From the NCBI GenBank assembly GCA_964501335.1, contig CAZCTC010000084.1, forward strand, positions 1 to 32,473: DNA of 32,473 nt, given 5' to 3'. The notes under the pieces were generated by a model. That model worked only from the letters and a program-made list of their open reading frames with translations, was not told where the DNA came from and searched no databases. This DNA comes from CAZCTC01 sp964501335 (GTDB lineage: Bacteria; Chloroflexota; Anaerolineae; B4-G1; SLSP01). The translations under genes were made by a program, and so were the position numbers. This document shows, piece by piece, positions 8,601 through 15,019 of the stretch. Position 1 is the stretch's first letter, and each line of letters opens with the position of its first letter.

Positions 8601-11361
8601 GGATCACCGCCGTCCCTCGCCCAAAGGCGTCATGCTGGATCTGCCGAACTGCTTGATTGGTATCCGTCACGGTCAGGATCACACTCAGCCGTTGATCCCA
8701 GCTCCAGCCGCCGGTCTGGCCCAGTGGGTTGGTCACGGTGGTAGGATAGAGATGAAAGCGATCGTCGTAAACCGTGCGGGTCGTGCGGCCCAGCGCATCC
8801 GTCGCCGACGTCACATTGCCCCACTCATCGTAAGCCACCGTCCCCGTGATCCAGCCCCCGCGCTCCGTGCCCTGCGCCGTCCAGGTCGCCAGGCCTCGCG
8901 TCGGCGGCGCTCCGAAAGGCTGCTCGTCATAAGCCATCCGGGATTGCAATTCCACGGTACCATCAACCGCGATCACCTGCGTCTCCGCCACCGCCGTCAA
9001 AATCCAGGCCGCCTCGTTGTACGTGTACCGGGTCACCATCGTGACTTCATCGCCCGTCCGGGCCACATCCCCGTATCGCTGTTCCCGCACCACCTGCCCG
9101 TAACCGTCATAGGCGTAATCCACCCGGGAATAAGTGCCGATCCCCCCGTTAGGGAAACTGCACGCCGCCGCCAATCCCACGAAATGCCGTCCTCCACCCA
9201 GATCCACGTAATTCCAACGCTGAGTTTGCTGGACCAACCCGTTGCCGGCGGCATCGTAGGCCACCTGCCGATATGATCGCCCCTCCAACCCATCGCGATC
9301 CGTCAGCTCCTCGCCGCAAATCGCCCGGGCCGGCCCGGCCTGGCCCTGCAAGAACCAGGTGTCGCTGTAAGCTCCCAGGCTCCCCTCGGCTCGTCGCTGT
9401 CGCACGCGCACCCGCGGATGGCCCCGGAATTCATCGCCTTCCCAACTGCCGTCGTGCGGCGCCTCACCGTCGGCCTGCCGGTATTCATAGACCGTCCGCA
9501 CTGCCGGACCCACGCCGGGATAGGCCACCATTTCCCGCACCCGATAGCGATACCAGCATTGGCCCTCTTCCAGGGGGCCCCGGATCTGGCCGTTCTGGAA
9601 CCAGGGCAGGTTCTCCGGCGCCGTGTAGTTCAGGCTGATCCCGCTGCCGTAGCCGTTCTCGATCCCGCTCAGCCAGGGCTTCCACCCGCCTTCGGCCCGC
9701 CCTTCCTGACAACCTTCCAGGTAACCCGCCAGTCCCAGATAATGAAACATCGTACGGGGCAATCGGCTGCCGTCGGCGGCCACCGGTTGGATACTCTGTA
9801 ACAATCGGTCATCCGTCGGGTCCCGCTGCAACTCATACCGCCGCATTACCTCGCCCTGCCCATTGCTCAACACCACGATAGCCTTCAACCGCTCCTTAAT
9901 CCAAAAAGTCTGCACCCACTGCGTCCCCCGGTCCCGGGAATGCGGATAGTCATCCCGTTCCTCTACCTCAAAATAGAGTTTGTACGCCGCCTGCGGCCAG
10001 CTGTAGGTAATCTGTTCCAGACTGCCGCCGCGCACATAGCCCTCACTCACCACCCGGTGCTGCGAAGCGCAAAAGCTGTTTTGCCGGCCGCAATAACAAT
10101 AGGCCACTCCTTCCCAAGAAAAGCAAAAATCGCTTCGCTCCACCCGGTAGTCCAGCCGGATGTGATTGCCCCGCGGATCGCTGATCTGATCCAGATTCCA
10201 GCGCCAATTCTCCGTGCAGAGCGCCTCCGAGCCGTCACAGCGAGACCCGACCATCCACCAGGCCGACTCCCGGCTGTCAACGCCGGCCGTCTCATCCTGG
10301 TAACCGAAGCGGTATTGGGTTCCATCCATCGTGGTGATCAGCCAGTAATCTCCGCCGCGATTGGTCGGCGTCGAGATTCGCTCGATCCGCCAGAAACGTT
10401 CGTCTTCAGTGCGATACTGGTTGTTCCCCAGGGAAATCAACTTGCTGCTCACCCCATTGAAGACCAACGAAAAATCCTGGGTATAACGGGGGACGAAATT
10501 CTCATCCAGCTCGATCTTCCGGGTCACATACCCTACATCCAGATTCCAACCCCAGCCCACCCAGGAGGCCTGCGGATTCAGATCGCCGCGCAGATTGTCG
10601 ATCGCCCCGCTGTGATAGCTCAAGCCCACCGCCGGCGCCTGTCCCGCCCGGCCCGAGGGCACGTCGAGTGGATAACTCCAGCTCACACCGCCGGTAAAGA
10701 GATCTACCTGCGCTTCGCTGATCGTCGGCGCCCAGGGTTGCTCGTAATTTCCCACCTCAGACTGAGTGGAAATCGCCGCCGCATAGATCCCCGGTTCGGT
10801 AATCTCAGCCTGCAATCCCACCCTCTCCCCCTGCTGGATGTGCCGTGTGCGCAGTCGTTGCCAGTGCTCCGTCGCCGGATCATAGCGGAAAATCGTGCCC
10901 AGTTCCAATAGATCGGGGGATTGAGTTACCGGCAGGACCATACTCAGCGTAGCAGTCGTGGCAAAGTTCCCCTGAATTTCATAGGTCCGTTCCAGCGAAT
11001 CGGGCAAAGGGCCAGGAAGTTGGAGCAATCGGGTGCCCGTAACGGACGATCCAGGGGATAAATGCAGCACCCCGGCCTGACCGTCGGCAAAAAGCACTCC
11101 GCTCACTTCAGATCCAGTCGGTAAAATGGGTGCCTCCGATGTCAACGCCGGCTCAGGCGTGACCGGAAGCTGGAAAGGTGTTGCTTCAAATCCCTGCGGA
11201 TCGATCTCCGGGATTTCAATAGACAGGGGCAGTGGAACATCGGATGGTTGCTCCTGAGAAGCGCCCACCGCTTGCGGCAGCTGCCAGGAACTCCAACTGG
11301 TTAGACACAAAGAGACTAAAACCAATAACCGCCAGCCCCACCCTACCCATTTCGTTCCCAT
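5686..11361 (-). CDS. Secreted RHS/SpvB-type protein with zinc-metallopeptidase-like C-terminal tip
   Basis: This is a 1891-residue polymorphic-toxin-style protein. Residues 1-34 are a signal sequence; about 80-200 resemble an adhesin-like beta module; about 205-560 match the SpvB/TcaC-type N-terminal region (VDLFTGGVSWSYPLDVPSGR, LSYHSGAIDN, WVGWGWNLDVGYVTRKI). Many YD repeats follow (TRTVYDDRFHLYP, YEYDAQSHLTGVQDANGN, YRYDAAGNLISQTDAEGN). The RHS core ends with DYNARFYDPALGRFIQAD and YTDPSGH at about 1648-1652. The 239-residue tip carries VSHELAHALDQF (HExxH at about 1768-1772) and a downstream GEDFAESL with Glu at about 1832, as in glutamate-zincins, so proteolytic activity is likely. GGAGGAGGG sits a few bases before the ATG. 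The core is intact, with no frameshift. Confidence 0.93.
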   Translation of the reverse strand: MGTKWVGWGWRLLVLVSLCLTSWSSWQLPQAVGASQEQPSDVPLPLSIEIPEIDPQGFEATPFQLPVTPEPALTSEAPILPTGSEVSGVLFADGQAGVLHLSPGSSVTGTRLLQLPGPLPDSLERTYEIQGNFATTATLSMVLPVTQSPDLLELGTIFRYDPATEHWQRLRTRHIQQGERVGLQAEITEPGIYAAAISTQSEVGNYEQPWAPTISEAQVDLFTGGVSWSYPLDVPSGRAGQAPAVGLSYHSGAIDNLRGDLNPQASWVGWGWNLDVGYVTRKIELDENFVPRYTQDFSLVFNGVSSKLISLGNNQYRTEDERFWRIERISTPTNRGGDYWLITTMDGTQYRFGYQDETAGVDSRESAWWMVGSRCDGSEALCTENWRWNLDQISDPRGNHIRLDYRVERSDFCFSWEGVAYCYCGRQNSFCASQHRVVSEGYVRGGSLEQITYSWPQAAYKLYFEVEERDDYPHSRDRGTQWVQTFWIKERLKAIVVLSNGQGEVMRRYELQRDPTDDRLLQSIQPVAADGSRLPRTMFHYLGLAGYLEGCQEGRAEGGWKPWLSGIENGYGSGISLNYTAPENLPWFQNGQIRGPLEEGQCWYRYRVREMVAYPGVGPAVRTVYEYRQADGEAPHDGSWEGDEFRGHPRVRVRQRRAEGSLGAYSDTWFLQGQAGPARAICGEELTDRDGLEGRSYRQVAYDAAGNGLVQQTQRWNYVDLGGGRHFVGLAAACSFPNGGIGTYSRVDYAYDGYGQVVREQRYGDVARTGDEVTMVTRYTYNEAAWILTAVAETQVIAVDGTVELQSRMAYDEQPFGAPPTRGLATWTAQGTERGGWITGTVAYDEWGNVTSATDALGRTTRTVYDDRFHLYPTTVTNPLGQTGGWSWDQRLSVILTVTDTNQAVRQIQHDAFGRGTAVIPSGQSVPAVKYSYPAGEVVAAPFAVQAAARIDPYTTPDYRRSWTIYDGLGRVIQTQTEVENGWLAVKSTAYNELGQAVLVSAPYTVPVAGGTYLPPNWNVLQQTRTEYDALGRPVKVTAPGNLVVQKAYRDWSELTLDANGHQRRSVQNGLGRLIEVHTYTGQYAAPDWNAGTRIVMRYEYDAQSHLTGVQDANGNVTRIYYDPWGRKTSLEDPSMGRWSYRYDAAGNLISQTDAEGNTLRFVYDSLNRLVRKQAGAVVLATYEYDQGPNGIGRRTAMTDNLGTARWTYDIEGRLVNGSRTVGGENFTTQLSYGAAGQVTSQVLPTGEALRWIYNRRGLVQQLRSLTYGQDYLRQASYNAQGQPVVQVWGNNLATTYSYAADTQRLQQLQVSGGLLDLRYSYDPSGNITAIQDGANGGQLQTFRYDPLDRLSSAQTNSVGEGQYQESYQYDWMGNILTKTVGGVSQRYTYGQDLPPMTVTVPETMTYRTYFPIALKERCGGTIPCQATLTQPFAAVATTGGFRAVYDRNGNMVVRVVVENGQPVTYMLSYNAENQIESMTNTTTLSVTRYLYDGDGARIEEIREGPGGVTTILRLGEVEIEQQGAERITKTYYSIGGQRIALREGGNVTYFQGDQLGSASLATRSDGSLIGRQLYRPFGEGRGGAVSTDYRFTGQRDTGLGLYDYNARFYDPALGRFIQADTVVPDLTDGQNYNRFAYVRNNPLKYTDPSGHIAQTEGTTADKYADELLTYGILIPRDWGIFGGVWEAGGWILDDLTIILTVARDLNNLLSGCDMAGTCGSLKDKLGGGVIMTLDPTMGKGGGSLYPIIRLNPKNLRNPDRSLWTVSHELAHALDQFNGGKYSQGLEAWTWGETIDIDSNGDGILDSKQYNYQGTPAKGADKNFTRGEDFAESLTTFLYPEVAKRYINKYFNGPQFVSFHYDNYYLLPRARYILTLINQEMVPQYSILQPR

Positions 11362-11387
11362 CGTACCCTCCTCCGGTCAATCCTGGA

Positions 11388-11448
11388 TTAAAAAACCGCT
11401 AAAAAACATCGCGGCCCACCGGAGAAACATCTCCGATGGGCCCCGATG
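11388..11448 (-). terminator. Intrinsic terminator in the RHS gene leader
   Basis: On the minus strand a stem of about 19 bp (CATCGGGGCCCATCGGAGA, loop TGTT, then TCTCCGGTGGGCCGCGATG, two mismatched pairs) is followed by TTTTTTAGCGGTTTTTTAAT. It ends about 27 bases before the RHS start codon. With a promoter-like TATAAT upstream, it looks like a leader attenuator rather than the end of an upstream gene. Confidence 0.7.
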
Positions 11449-11524
11449 AAAGCCAGAGAGAAACACTACCCGTTTGTTACCCGACCCGAAACCAGATGGA
11501 TTCTTTAGATGTTAGTTTAAAAAG

Positions 11525-11530
11525 ATTATA
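11525..11530 (-). promoter_or_regulatory. Consensus -10 box upstream of the RHS leader
   Basis: The minus strand has a perfect TATAAT. A good -35 at 16-18 bases is not evident; TTGAGA lies only 10 bases upstream, and the sequence at the right distance is T-rich. Transcription from here would give a leader of about 157 nt including the 11388-11448 terminator. Confidence 0.4.
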
Positions 11531-12360
11531 GGATGACCGATCTCAAGAAAAAGTACAATTCGAGGCACAGTTCTCCCTGCCGCCAGGATATAGAAAATGG
11601 TCGGGAAAAGATAGGGATCTAAAAAGGAAAGATGAAGCCAGAAAAAGTCGAGATTTTTAAGCGAAGATTCAGGGACGCCACACTCATTACATCGGCCAAA
11701 CTATTGGTTTGACCCGTTATTCATTAAAAATCTAACCACCCTACCCCATTCCCCCCCAAATGCCACCCTAAAATTCACCGCTAACGATACCGCAAACATA
11801 AAAGAATATTATTATCTATAAAACTATTTCAGTTTAGAATGAAATCGCAGGCCCGGCTTCCTTATTATTCCGTCAAACCATCACGAAAATCTAGCATATT
11901 TATCACAAAATGACTATTAAAATTGTTACTAGGCGCCCCCCACTTCTTGTATTATCCTGTCAGAGTAATTTTATGGTACTTTAACATCACACTACATAGG
12001 CTGCTAATCATTTTAGCTCGCAAGAGTCCTCTATTGTCATGTCTTCGCCGAATTTGGCTGACCCTGATCCAGGATCATCCCAGGCTTTTGAAAGCCTGTT
12101 AATCCTTTGAACTCCGTCTACGGAGTTGAGCAGCTCCTCGGCCCAGACATTGTTTCCCGAATTGTTCCTGAATTGATCCGTAATCAGCCCGGAGAAGTTC
12201 CGCCCAGCCCTACGATTTTGGCTTTGTAGTAAAGTGAGACTAATCCAGACGTCTGGAATCTGAAAACGGCGCCTGAGTAAGATCCCGGATTCAGGGCTCA
12301 AAAGTCACTTTTCAGGTGCAATTCTTGCTATCTTCATGCTGATGCTCAACGAGGTGTTTG
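11531..12360. other. AT-rich intergenic region, no supported gene
   Basis: I find no convincing coding sequence here. The only long frame (12008-12301 minus) starts at TTG without a ribosome-binding site. Small symmetric elements are present: AGGCTTT-TG-AAAGCCT near 12080, ACTCCGT-CTA-CGGAGT near 12111 and the palindrome CCAGACGTCTGG at about 12246. The stretch separates the minus-strand RHS region from the plus-strand recombinase and marks a composition change. Confidence 0.5.
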
Positions 12361-13296
12361 ATGAAAGTCATAAAAGCCGTCGAGATGTTCTTACGAGACC
12401 GGGAATCCCAAGGCCGGGCAATCCAAACGATGAAAGATTATCATCGCGCCCTGGACCCATTGGTACTCTGGTGTCAGGAGCGCAAATTGAAACTCAATAA
12501 CCTCACCCGCGACGCCATTCGCTCCTATGTGATCGATCTGCGGACGACCGTCCGCCCTCGCGGCAAACCCTGGGAACAAGGTACGGTTGATATTCATATG
12601 CGCAACTTACGAACTTTCTTAGGCTGGCTGGAAACTGAAGACCTGATCAAAGATAATCTCCGCAGAGCCATCGCTGCCCCCAAAGAACGCATCAAAAAAG
12701 AGCAATTGATGAACGATGAAGAAGTCGCGCAATTGCTCCACGCCTGCCAGGGAGATGATTGGTCCATCCGGGACGAAGCCGCGATCCTCATGTTTTTGGA
12801 TACCGGCATGCGTCTGGGTGAAATGGTATTGCTCAAGCGCGAAGCCTTGCACTACGATCTCAACCACGACGTTTTCTGGATGAATGTGTATGGTCCCAAA
12901 ACAGATACTTATCGCTGTGTCGTTTTGGGAAAGGAAAGCACTGCCGCCGTATCCCGCTATCTGCAAACCCGAGAAGGCGACGGACAGCCGGCCCTCTGGG
13001 TAGGACAACGCGGGCCCCTGACCAAACGGGGGATGTACGATCTGGTGCGCCGGCGCGTCGAAGCCGCCGGCTTCACGTCCGAACGTATCCATCCGCATGT
13101 CTTTCGCAAAATGTTCACCACCCGCTGGGTCGATAACGGCGGTCCCCGGGATCGTCTGTTGCAGCTGTGCGGCTGGACCTCGGATGCGATGTTGAAGTTC
13201 TACCTTCAGGATGCCGAACTCCAGGAACTCATCGACATGCATCGCCACTATGGTCCGGTGGATCGCATTCTGAAGAAAAAGAGGAATCTGAATTAA
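12361..13296 (+). CDS. Tyrosine recombinase (XerC/D or phage-integrase type)
   Basis: This 311-residue site-specific recombinase has a SAM-like core-binding domain (about 1-110: MFLRDRESQGRAIQTMKDYHRAL, HMRNLRTFLGWLE) and a catalytic domain (about 125-300). The catalytic residues are visible: Arg about 151 in DTGMRLGEM, HPHVFRKMFTTRW (His-x-x-Arg), Trp in LCGWTSD where many members have His, and Tyr about 280 in LKFYL. It should cut and rejoin DNA through a 3'-phosphotyrosine. The ATG at 12361 follows GAGGTG at 4 bases and is preferred to the TTG at 12358. A strong terminator, in-phase repeats, a truncated tRNA and an excisionase-like gene follow, the arrangement expected of an element integrase next to its attachment site. 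Confidence 0.93.
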   Translation: MKVIKAVEMFLRDRESQGRAIQTMKDYHRALDPLVLWCQERKLKLNNLTRDAIRSYVIDLRTTVRPRGKPWEQGTVDIHMRNLRTFLGWLETEDLIKDNLRRAIAAPKERIKKEQLMNDEEVAQLLHACQGDDWSIRDEAAILMFLDTGMRLGEMVLLKREALHYDLNHDVFWMNVYGPKTDTYRCVVLGKESTAAVSRYLQTREGDGQPALWVGQRGPLTKRGMYDLVRRRVEAAGFTSERIHPHVFRKMFTTRWVDNGGPRDRLLQLCGWTSDAMLKFYLQDAELQELIDMHRHYGPVDRILKKKRNLN

Positions 13297-13308
13297 ATGA
13301 AATTTTTG

Positions 13309-13351
13309 GCGGTCCCCCATGCCGGACGCGGCATCTGGGACCGCTTTTTTT
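13309..13351 (+). terminator. Intrinsic terminator of the recombinase gene
   Basis: The GCGGTCCC / GGGACCGC stem, with an inner ATGCCG / CGGCAT helix, is followed by TTTTTTT, 12 bases after the stop. Confidence 0.9.
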
Positions 13352-13417
13352 ATCCAATGTCCAGTCTGAAAATCCAATGTGGAGTCGAATGATGAACACG
13401 AAAATCCATTTCGGAGT
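13352..13417 (+). repeat. Three in-phase 14-bp direct repeats, candidate arm-type recombinase/excisionase sites
   Basis: ATCCAATGTCCAGT (13352), ATCCAATGTGGAGT (13372) and ATCCATTTCGGAGT (13404) are spaced 20 and 32 bp apart, close to two and three helical turns. They lie between the recombinase terminator and the tRNA-like sequence. Int arm sites or Xis sites typically have this arrangement in an attP; binding is inferred. Confidence 0.45.
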
Positions 13418-13422
13418 ACCAC

Positions 13423-13450
13423 TTGCCAAGAATCAAATATGTGGTAAAAT
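13423..13450 (+). promoter_or_regulatory. Predicted promoter for the tRNA-like leader and HTH gene
   Basis: TTGCCA and TAAAAT are 16 bases apart, each one mismatch from consensus. Transcription would start near 13457, about 40 nt before the tRNA-like sequence. It could drive the HTH gene or, after integration, a restored tRNA. Confidence 0.55.
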
Positions 13451-13495
13451 CCAACCCGGCAACGAAAGCCTTCTGCTTTCAGCTCTTTCTTTCTT

Positions 13496-13545
13496 TGGGG
13501 GCTCGTCTAATGGTAGGACAGTGGACTCTGGATCCATTGAGCAGT
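13496..13545 (+). tRNA. Truncated tRNA-Gln(CUG)-like sequence (5' two-thirds only)
   Basis: The sequence folds as the 5' part of tRNA-Gln: acceptor strand TGGGGGC (13496-13502), D arm GTCT-AATGGTA-GGAC (13505-13519) and anticodon arm GTGGA-CTCTGGA-TCCAT (13521-13537) with anticodon CTG at 13528-13530. The variable region (TGAGC) and the first T-arm bases (AGTTTCAAA) still resemble a tRNA, but the 3' T stem, 3' acceptor strand and discriminator are absent. A working tRNA cannot be made from this stretch alone. It is best read as an attachment-site identity block for a tRNA-Gln target, or a tRNA-derived leader. GGGGGC could also pair with GCCCCC at 13676-13681. Confidence 0.65.
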
Positions 13546-13574
13546 TTCAAAGGTCCATTACACAATTAGACGAG
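13502..13574 (+). repeat. 10-bp perfect inverted repeat spanning the tRNA-like segment
   Basis: CTCGTCTAAT (13502-13511) and ATTAGACGAG (13565-13574) are exact complements enclosing the anticodon arm. The left copy overlaps the D arm, so the RNA can fold either as a tRNA D arm or as this long-range stem. Confidence 0.6.
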
Positions 13575-13605
13575 AGGAAATTAGAAAAATTTAAATCAGA
13601 TAACA

Positions 13606-13736
13606 GAGGGCATTTTTGTTTTAATACAAAAAAAGCCCTCCTTTTGGTAAGTGGCGGTTCTGGGTCGCTTAAAAAGCCCCCCGTCATAAGGCGACCCGGT
13701 ATTCTGCCGGGCCGTTTGTGTTTTAGTAAGGAGGGC
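13606..13736 (+). promoter_or_regulatory. Leader with mutually exclusive pairings around the ribosome-binding site
   Basis: GCCCTCC (13635-13641) lies in a strong hairpin with GAGGGC (13606-13611), reinforced by TTTTTGT / ACAAAAA. The same bases with the next two, GCCCTCCTT (13635-13643), are exactly complementary to the ribosome-binding site AAGGAGGGC (13728-13736). Between them GGGTCGC (13662-13668) pairs with GCGACCC (13691-13697). That helix overlaps and competes with CCCGG (13695-13699) / CCGGG (13707-13711), which is followed by a T-rich TTTGTGTTTT. This is the architecture of a translation or termination switch; no ligand class is recognised. Confidence 0.55.
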
Positions 13737-13739
13737 ACC

Positions 13740-14522
13740 ATGGTGGAAACTGATCTGCCTATCTATATTCCCCTGGATGAAGCCGCCTCGCGGTACAACA
13801 TTCCCCTGGAAACTTTACGTCGAGCTGTAGAGAACCACTTAGTTCAAGCTGTTACTCATCATGGCAATTTATCTATGGTAGAAGTAGCCGAAACTGATAT
13901 CATTGCTATGGTTCCAAAAACCGCCAAGATATTACCTACCTTTATCGCATCAAATACCGCCACGCAACGCTACAATATTCCCAATGAAATACTAGAACAA
14001 GCTATCCAAAATGATACTATTCGGGCAGTTTTAATTGAAGGGGAATTAGCAGTAGCCGAGGAAGATGTAACTGCCCTAGCAAAGCAACTGGAAAAGCAAG
14101 CTATCAAAACCTTACCCGCATTCATAACACTCGATGAAGCAGCAAAACAGTACGATGTACCGTTGGATGTTTTAATCGAAGCGATCAATAAAGATGCTAT
14201 CAAGGCCATTCGAGTTGAAAATGTCATTAAAGTAGCAGAAAATGACGTTAAGGTTTTATCAGTTCAAATACTAAAACAACAAGAGAATGACGAGCTTATA
14301 TCAATCAGTGAAGCAGCTCGACGATTAGGCTTACCGTCAGGCACAGTATCTCAATGGCAAGAATATGGTTGGTTACCTATTCTTGGTACTGGAATTCGCA
14401 GAGCAAAACTGATTTCGTGGTATCAAGCTCAAACTCTGGCACGTCTACATCAAGAGAGAAGTCGACGTGGAAGCCGATTAATACCCAAAGGTCAGGAACT
14501 ATCAGTCTTTCTAAGTCCTTAA
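13740..14522 (+). CDS. Protein with four tandem excisionase/MerR-like HTH units
   Basis: This 260-residue protein is built from four related segments: IPLDEAASRYNIPLETLRRAVE (about 10-31), IASNTATQRYNIPNEILEQAIQ, ITLDEAAKQYDVPLDVLIEAIN and ISISEAARRLGLPSGTVSQWQE. Most are followed by a beta-hairpin-like wing and an acidic ExDxxxL stretch. Each resembles the small winged-helix unit of Xis and MerR-type DNA-binding proteins. A basic tail (ERSRRGSRLIPKG) follows. Next to a tyrosine recombinase and repeats of similar periodicity, it is a candidate recombination directionality factor or regulator. The start is fixed by AAGGAGGG a few bases upstream; a longer frame from 13167 overlaps the recombinase and is not credible. 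Base composition is more AT-rich than the following operon. Confidence 0.75.
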   Translation: MVETDLPIYIPLDEAASRYNIPLETLRRAVENHLVQAVTHHGNLSMVEVAETDIIAMVPKTAKILPTFIASNTATQRYNIPNEILEQAIQNDTIRAVLIEGELAVAEEDVTALAKQLEKQAIKTLPAFITLDEAAKQYDVPLDVLIEAINKDAIKAIRVENVIKVAENDVKVLSVQILKQQENDELISISEAARRLGLPSGTVSQWQEYGWLPILGTGIRRAKLISWYQAQTLARLHQERSRRGSRLIPKGQELSVFLSP

Positions 14523-14541
14523 TGGAATCCACAGAAAAAAA

Positions 14542-14568
14542 AGAGCGGATTGCATCCGCTCTTTTTTT
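14542..14568. terminator. Bidirectional intrinsic terminator
   Basis: The stem AGAGCGGAT / ATCCGCTCT has a TGC loop, with a T run on the right and an A run on the left. It lies 20 bases after the HTH gene. Confidence 0.9.
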
Positions 14569-14605
14569 GCCCACCACTCCCGGATCTTTTTAAATATCGG
14601 CAAAC

Positions 14606-14634
14606 TTGACAACTTACTAGAGTGAGGTTATACT
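14606..14634 (+). promoter_or_regulatory. Near-consensus promoter of the backbone operon, with operator-like repeat
   Basis: A perfect TTGACA is 17 bases from TATACT. The inverted repeat TAGAGT (14618-14623) / ACTCTA (14632-14637) overlaps the -10 box and could bind a repressor. Transcription from about 14641 would give a leader of roughly 380 nt before the ATG at 15020. Confidence 0.7.
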
Positions 14635-14684
14635 CTAAAAAGTTTTCCAGGAGCCCCGGTTTCCTCAACGGCATGGCCCTTGCA

Positions 14685-14760
14685 AAACAAAAAAGATGTC
14701 CCCGCCCCTCCTTGGAAAGTTGAGCGGGGACAAAGCCCGAGGAGCAGGTAACTCCCAGGC
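14685..14760 (-). ncRNA. Predicted countertranscribed antisense RNA (about 76 nt)
   Basis: On the minus strand a near-consensus promoter (14767-14795) is followed by two hairpins: an imperfect GCCTGGGAG / CTCCTCGGGC stem, and GTCCCCGC (14724-14731 complement) pairing with GCGGGGAC (14698-14705 complement), whose 18-base loop contains AAGGAGG. ATCTTTTTTGTTTT comes next. Promoter, compact folded RNA and terminator fit within about 110 bp and encode no protein. It lies fully opposite the leader of the plus-strand operon promoter at 14606, the arrangement of RNAI/CopA-type plasmid control RNAs. Its existence as a transcript is inferred. Confidence 0.55.
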
Positions 14761-14766
14761 GTTCTA

Positions 14767-14795
14767 AGTATATCGGTAAATAGCCCTTTTGTAAA
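14767..14795 (-). promoter_or_regulatory. Promoter of the predicted antisense RNA
   Basis: On the minus strand TTTACA and TATACT are separated by exactly 17 bases, each one mismatch from sigma-70 consensus. Confidence 0.65.
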
Positions 14796-14828
14796 TTCGG
14801 ACCGGCCGTCGGATTGGAATGCCGGCGG

Positions 14829-14854
14829 GTTATCCATAACGTGCCCTACCGCAC
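14829..14854. repeat. Two adjacent short palindromes, operator-like
   Basis: GTTAT-CC-ATAAC is followed directly by GTGC-CCTACC-GCAC. The first contains TTATCCATA, one mismatch from a DnaA box. No protein can be assigned. Confidence 0.35.
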
Positions 14855-14965
14855 ATTAAAATTCCCCTGTCCCAGGCGCACTGAATCCTTTCAGGGCTCA
14901 TTCCCTCCCCACTCTTTTGCCTCCCTGGCTCTCCATTGGATTTAAAGCGCCCCCTATCCTACTGC

Positions 14966-14991
14966 GAATATGGATGCTTTGATCCATATTC
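14966..14991. repeat. 10-bp inverted repeat upstream of the first operon gene
   Basis: GAATATGGAT and ATCCATATTC flank a 6-base spacer, about 29 bases before the ATG at 15020. It could be an operator or an RNA hairpin in the leader. Confidence 0.45.
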
Positions 14992-15019
14992 ACCGTTATT
15001 CCCCAAGGGAGGAGAACTT

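Noticed and set aside
6397..10911. Several long plus-strand frames opposite the RHS gene
   Set aside because: His/Pro/Arg-rich antisense shadows of the RHS repeats, with no domains and no ribosome-binding sites.
12008..12301. 97-codon minus-strand frame in the RHS-recombinase gap
   Set aside because: TTG start with no ribosome-binding site, no recognisable domain, and the DNA contains several small palindromes unlike coding sequence.
13496..13690. Intron-containing tRNA-Gln (group I intron between 5' half and GCCCCC at 13676)
   Set aside because: The intervening segment is short for a group I intron, no canonical T loop precedes the GCCCCC, and no core motifs were recognised.
14829..14840. 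DnaA box as a chromosomal-type origin
   Set aside because: A single near-match (TTATCCATA) inside a palindrome; no cluster of boxes and no dnaA gene.
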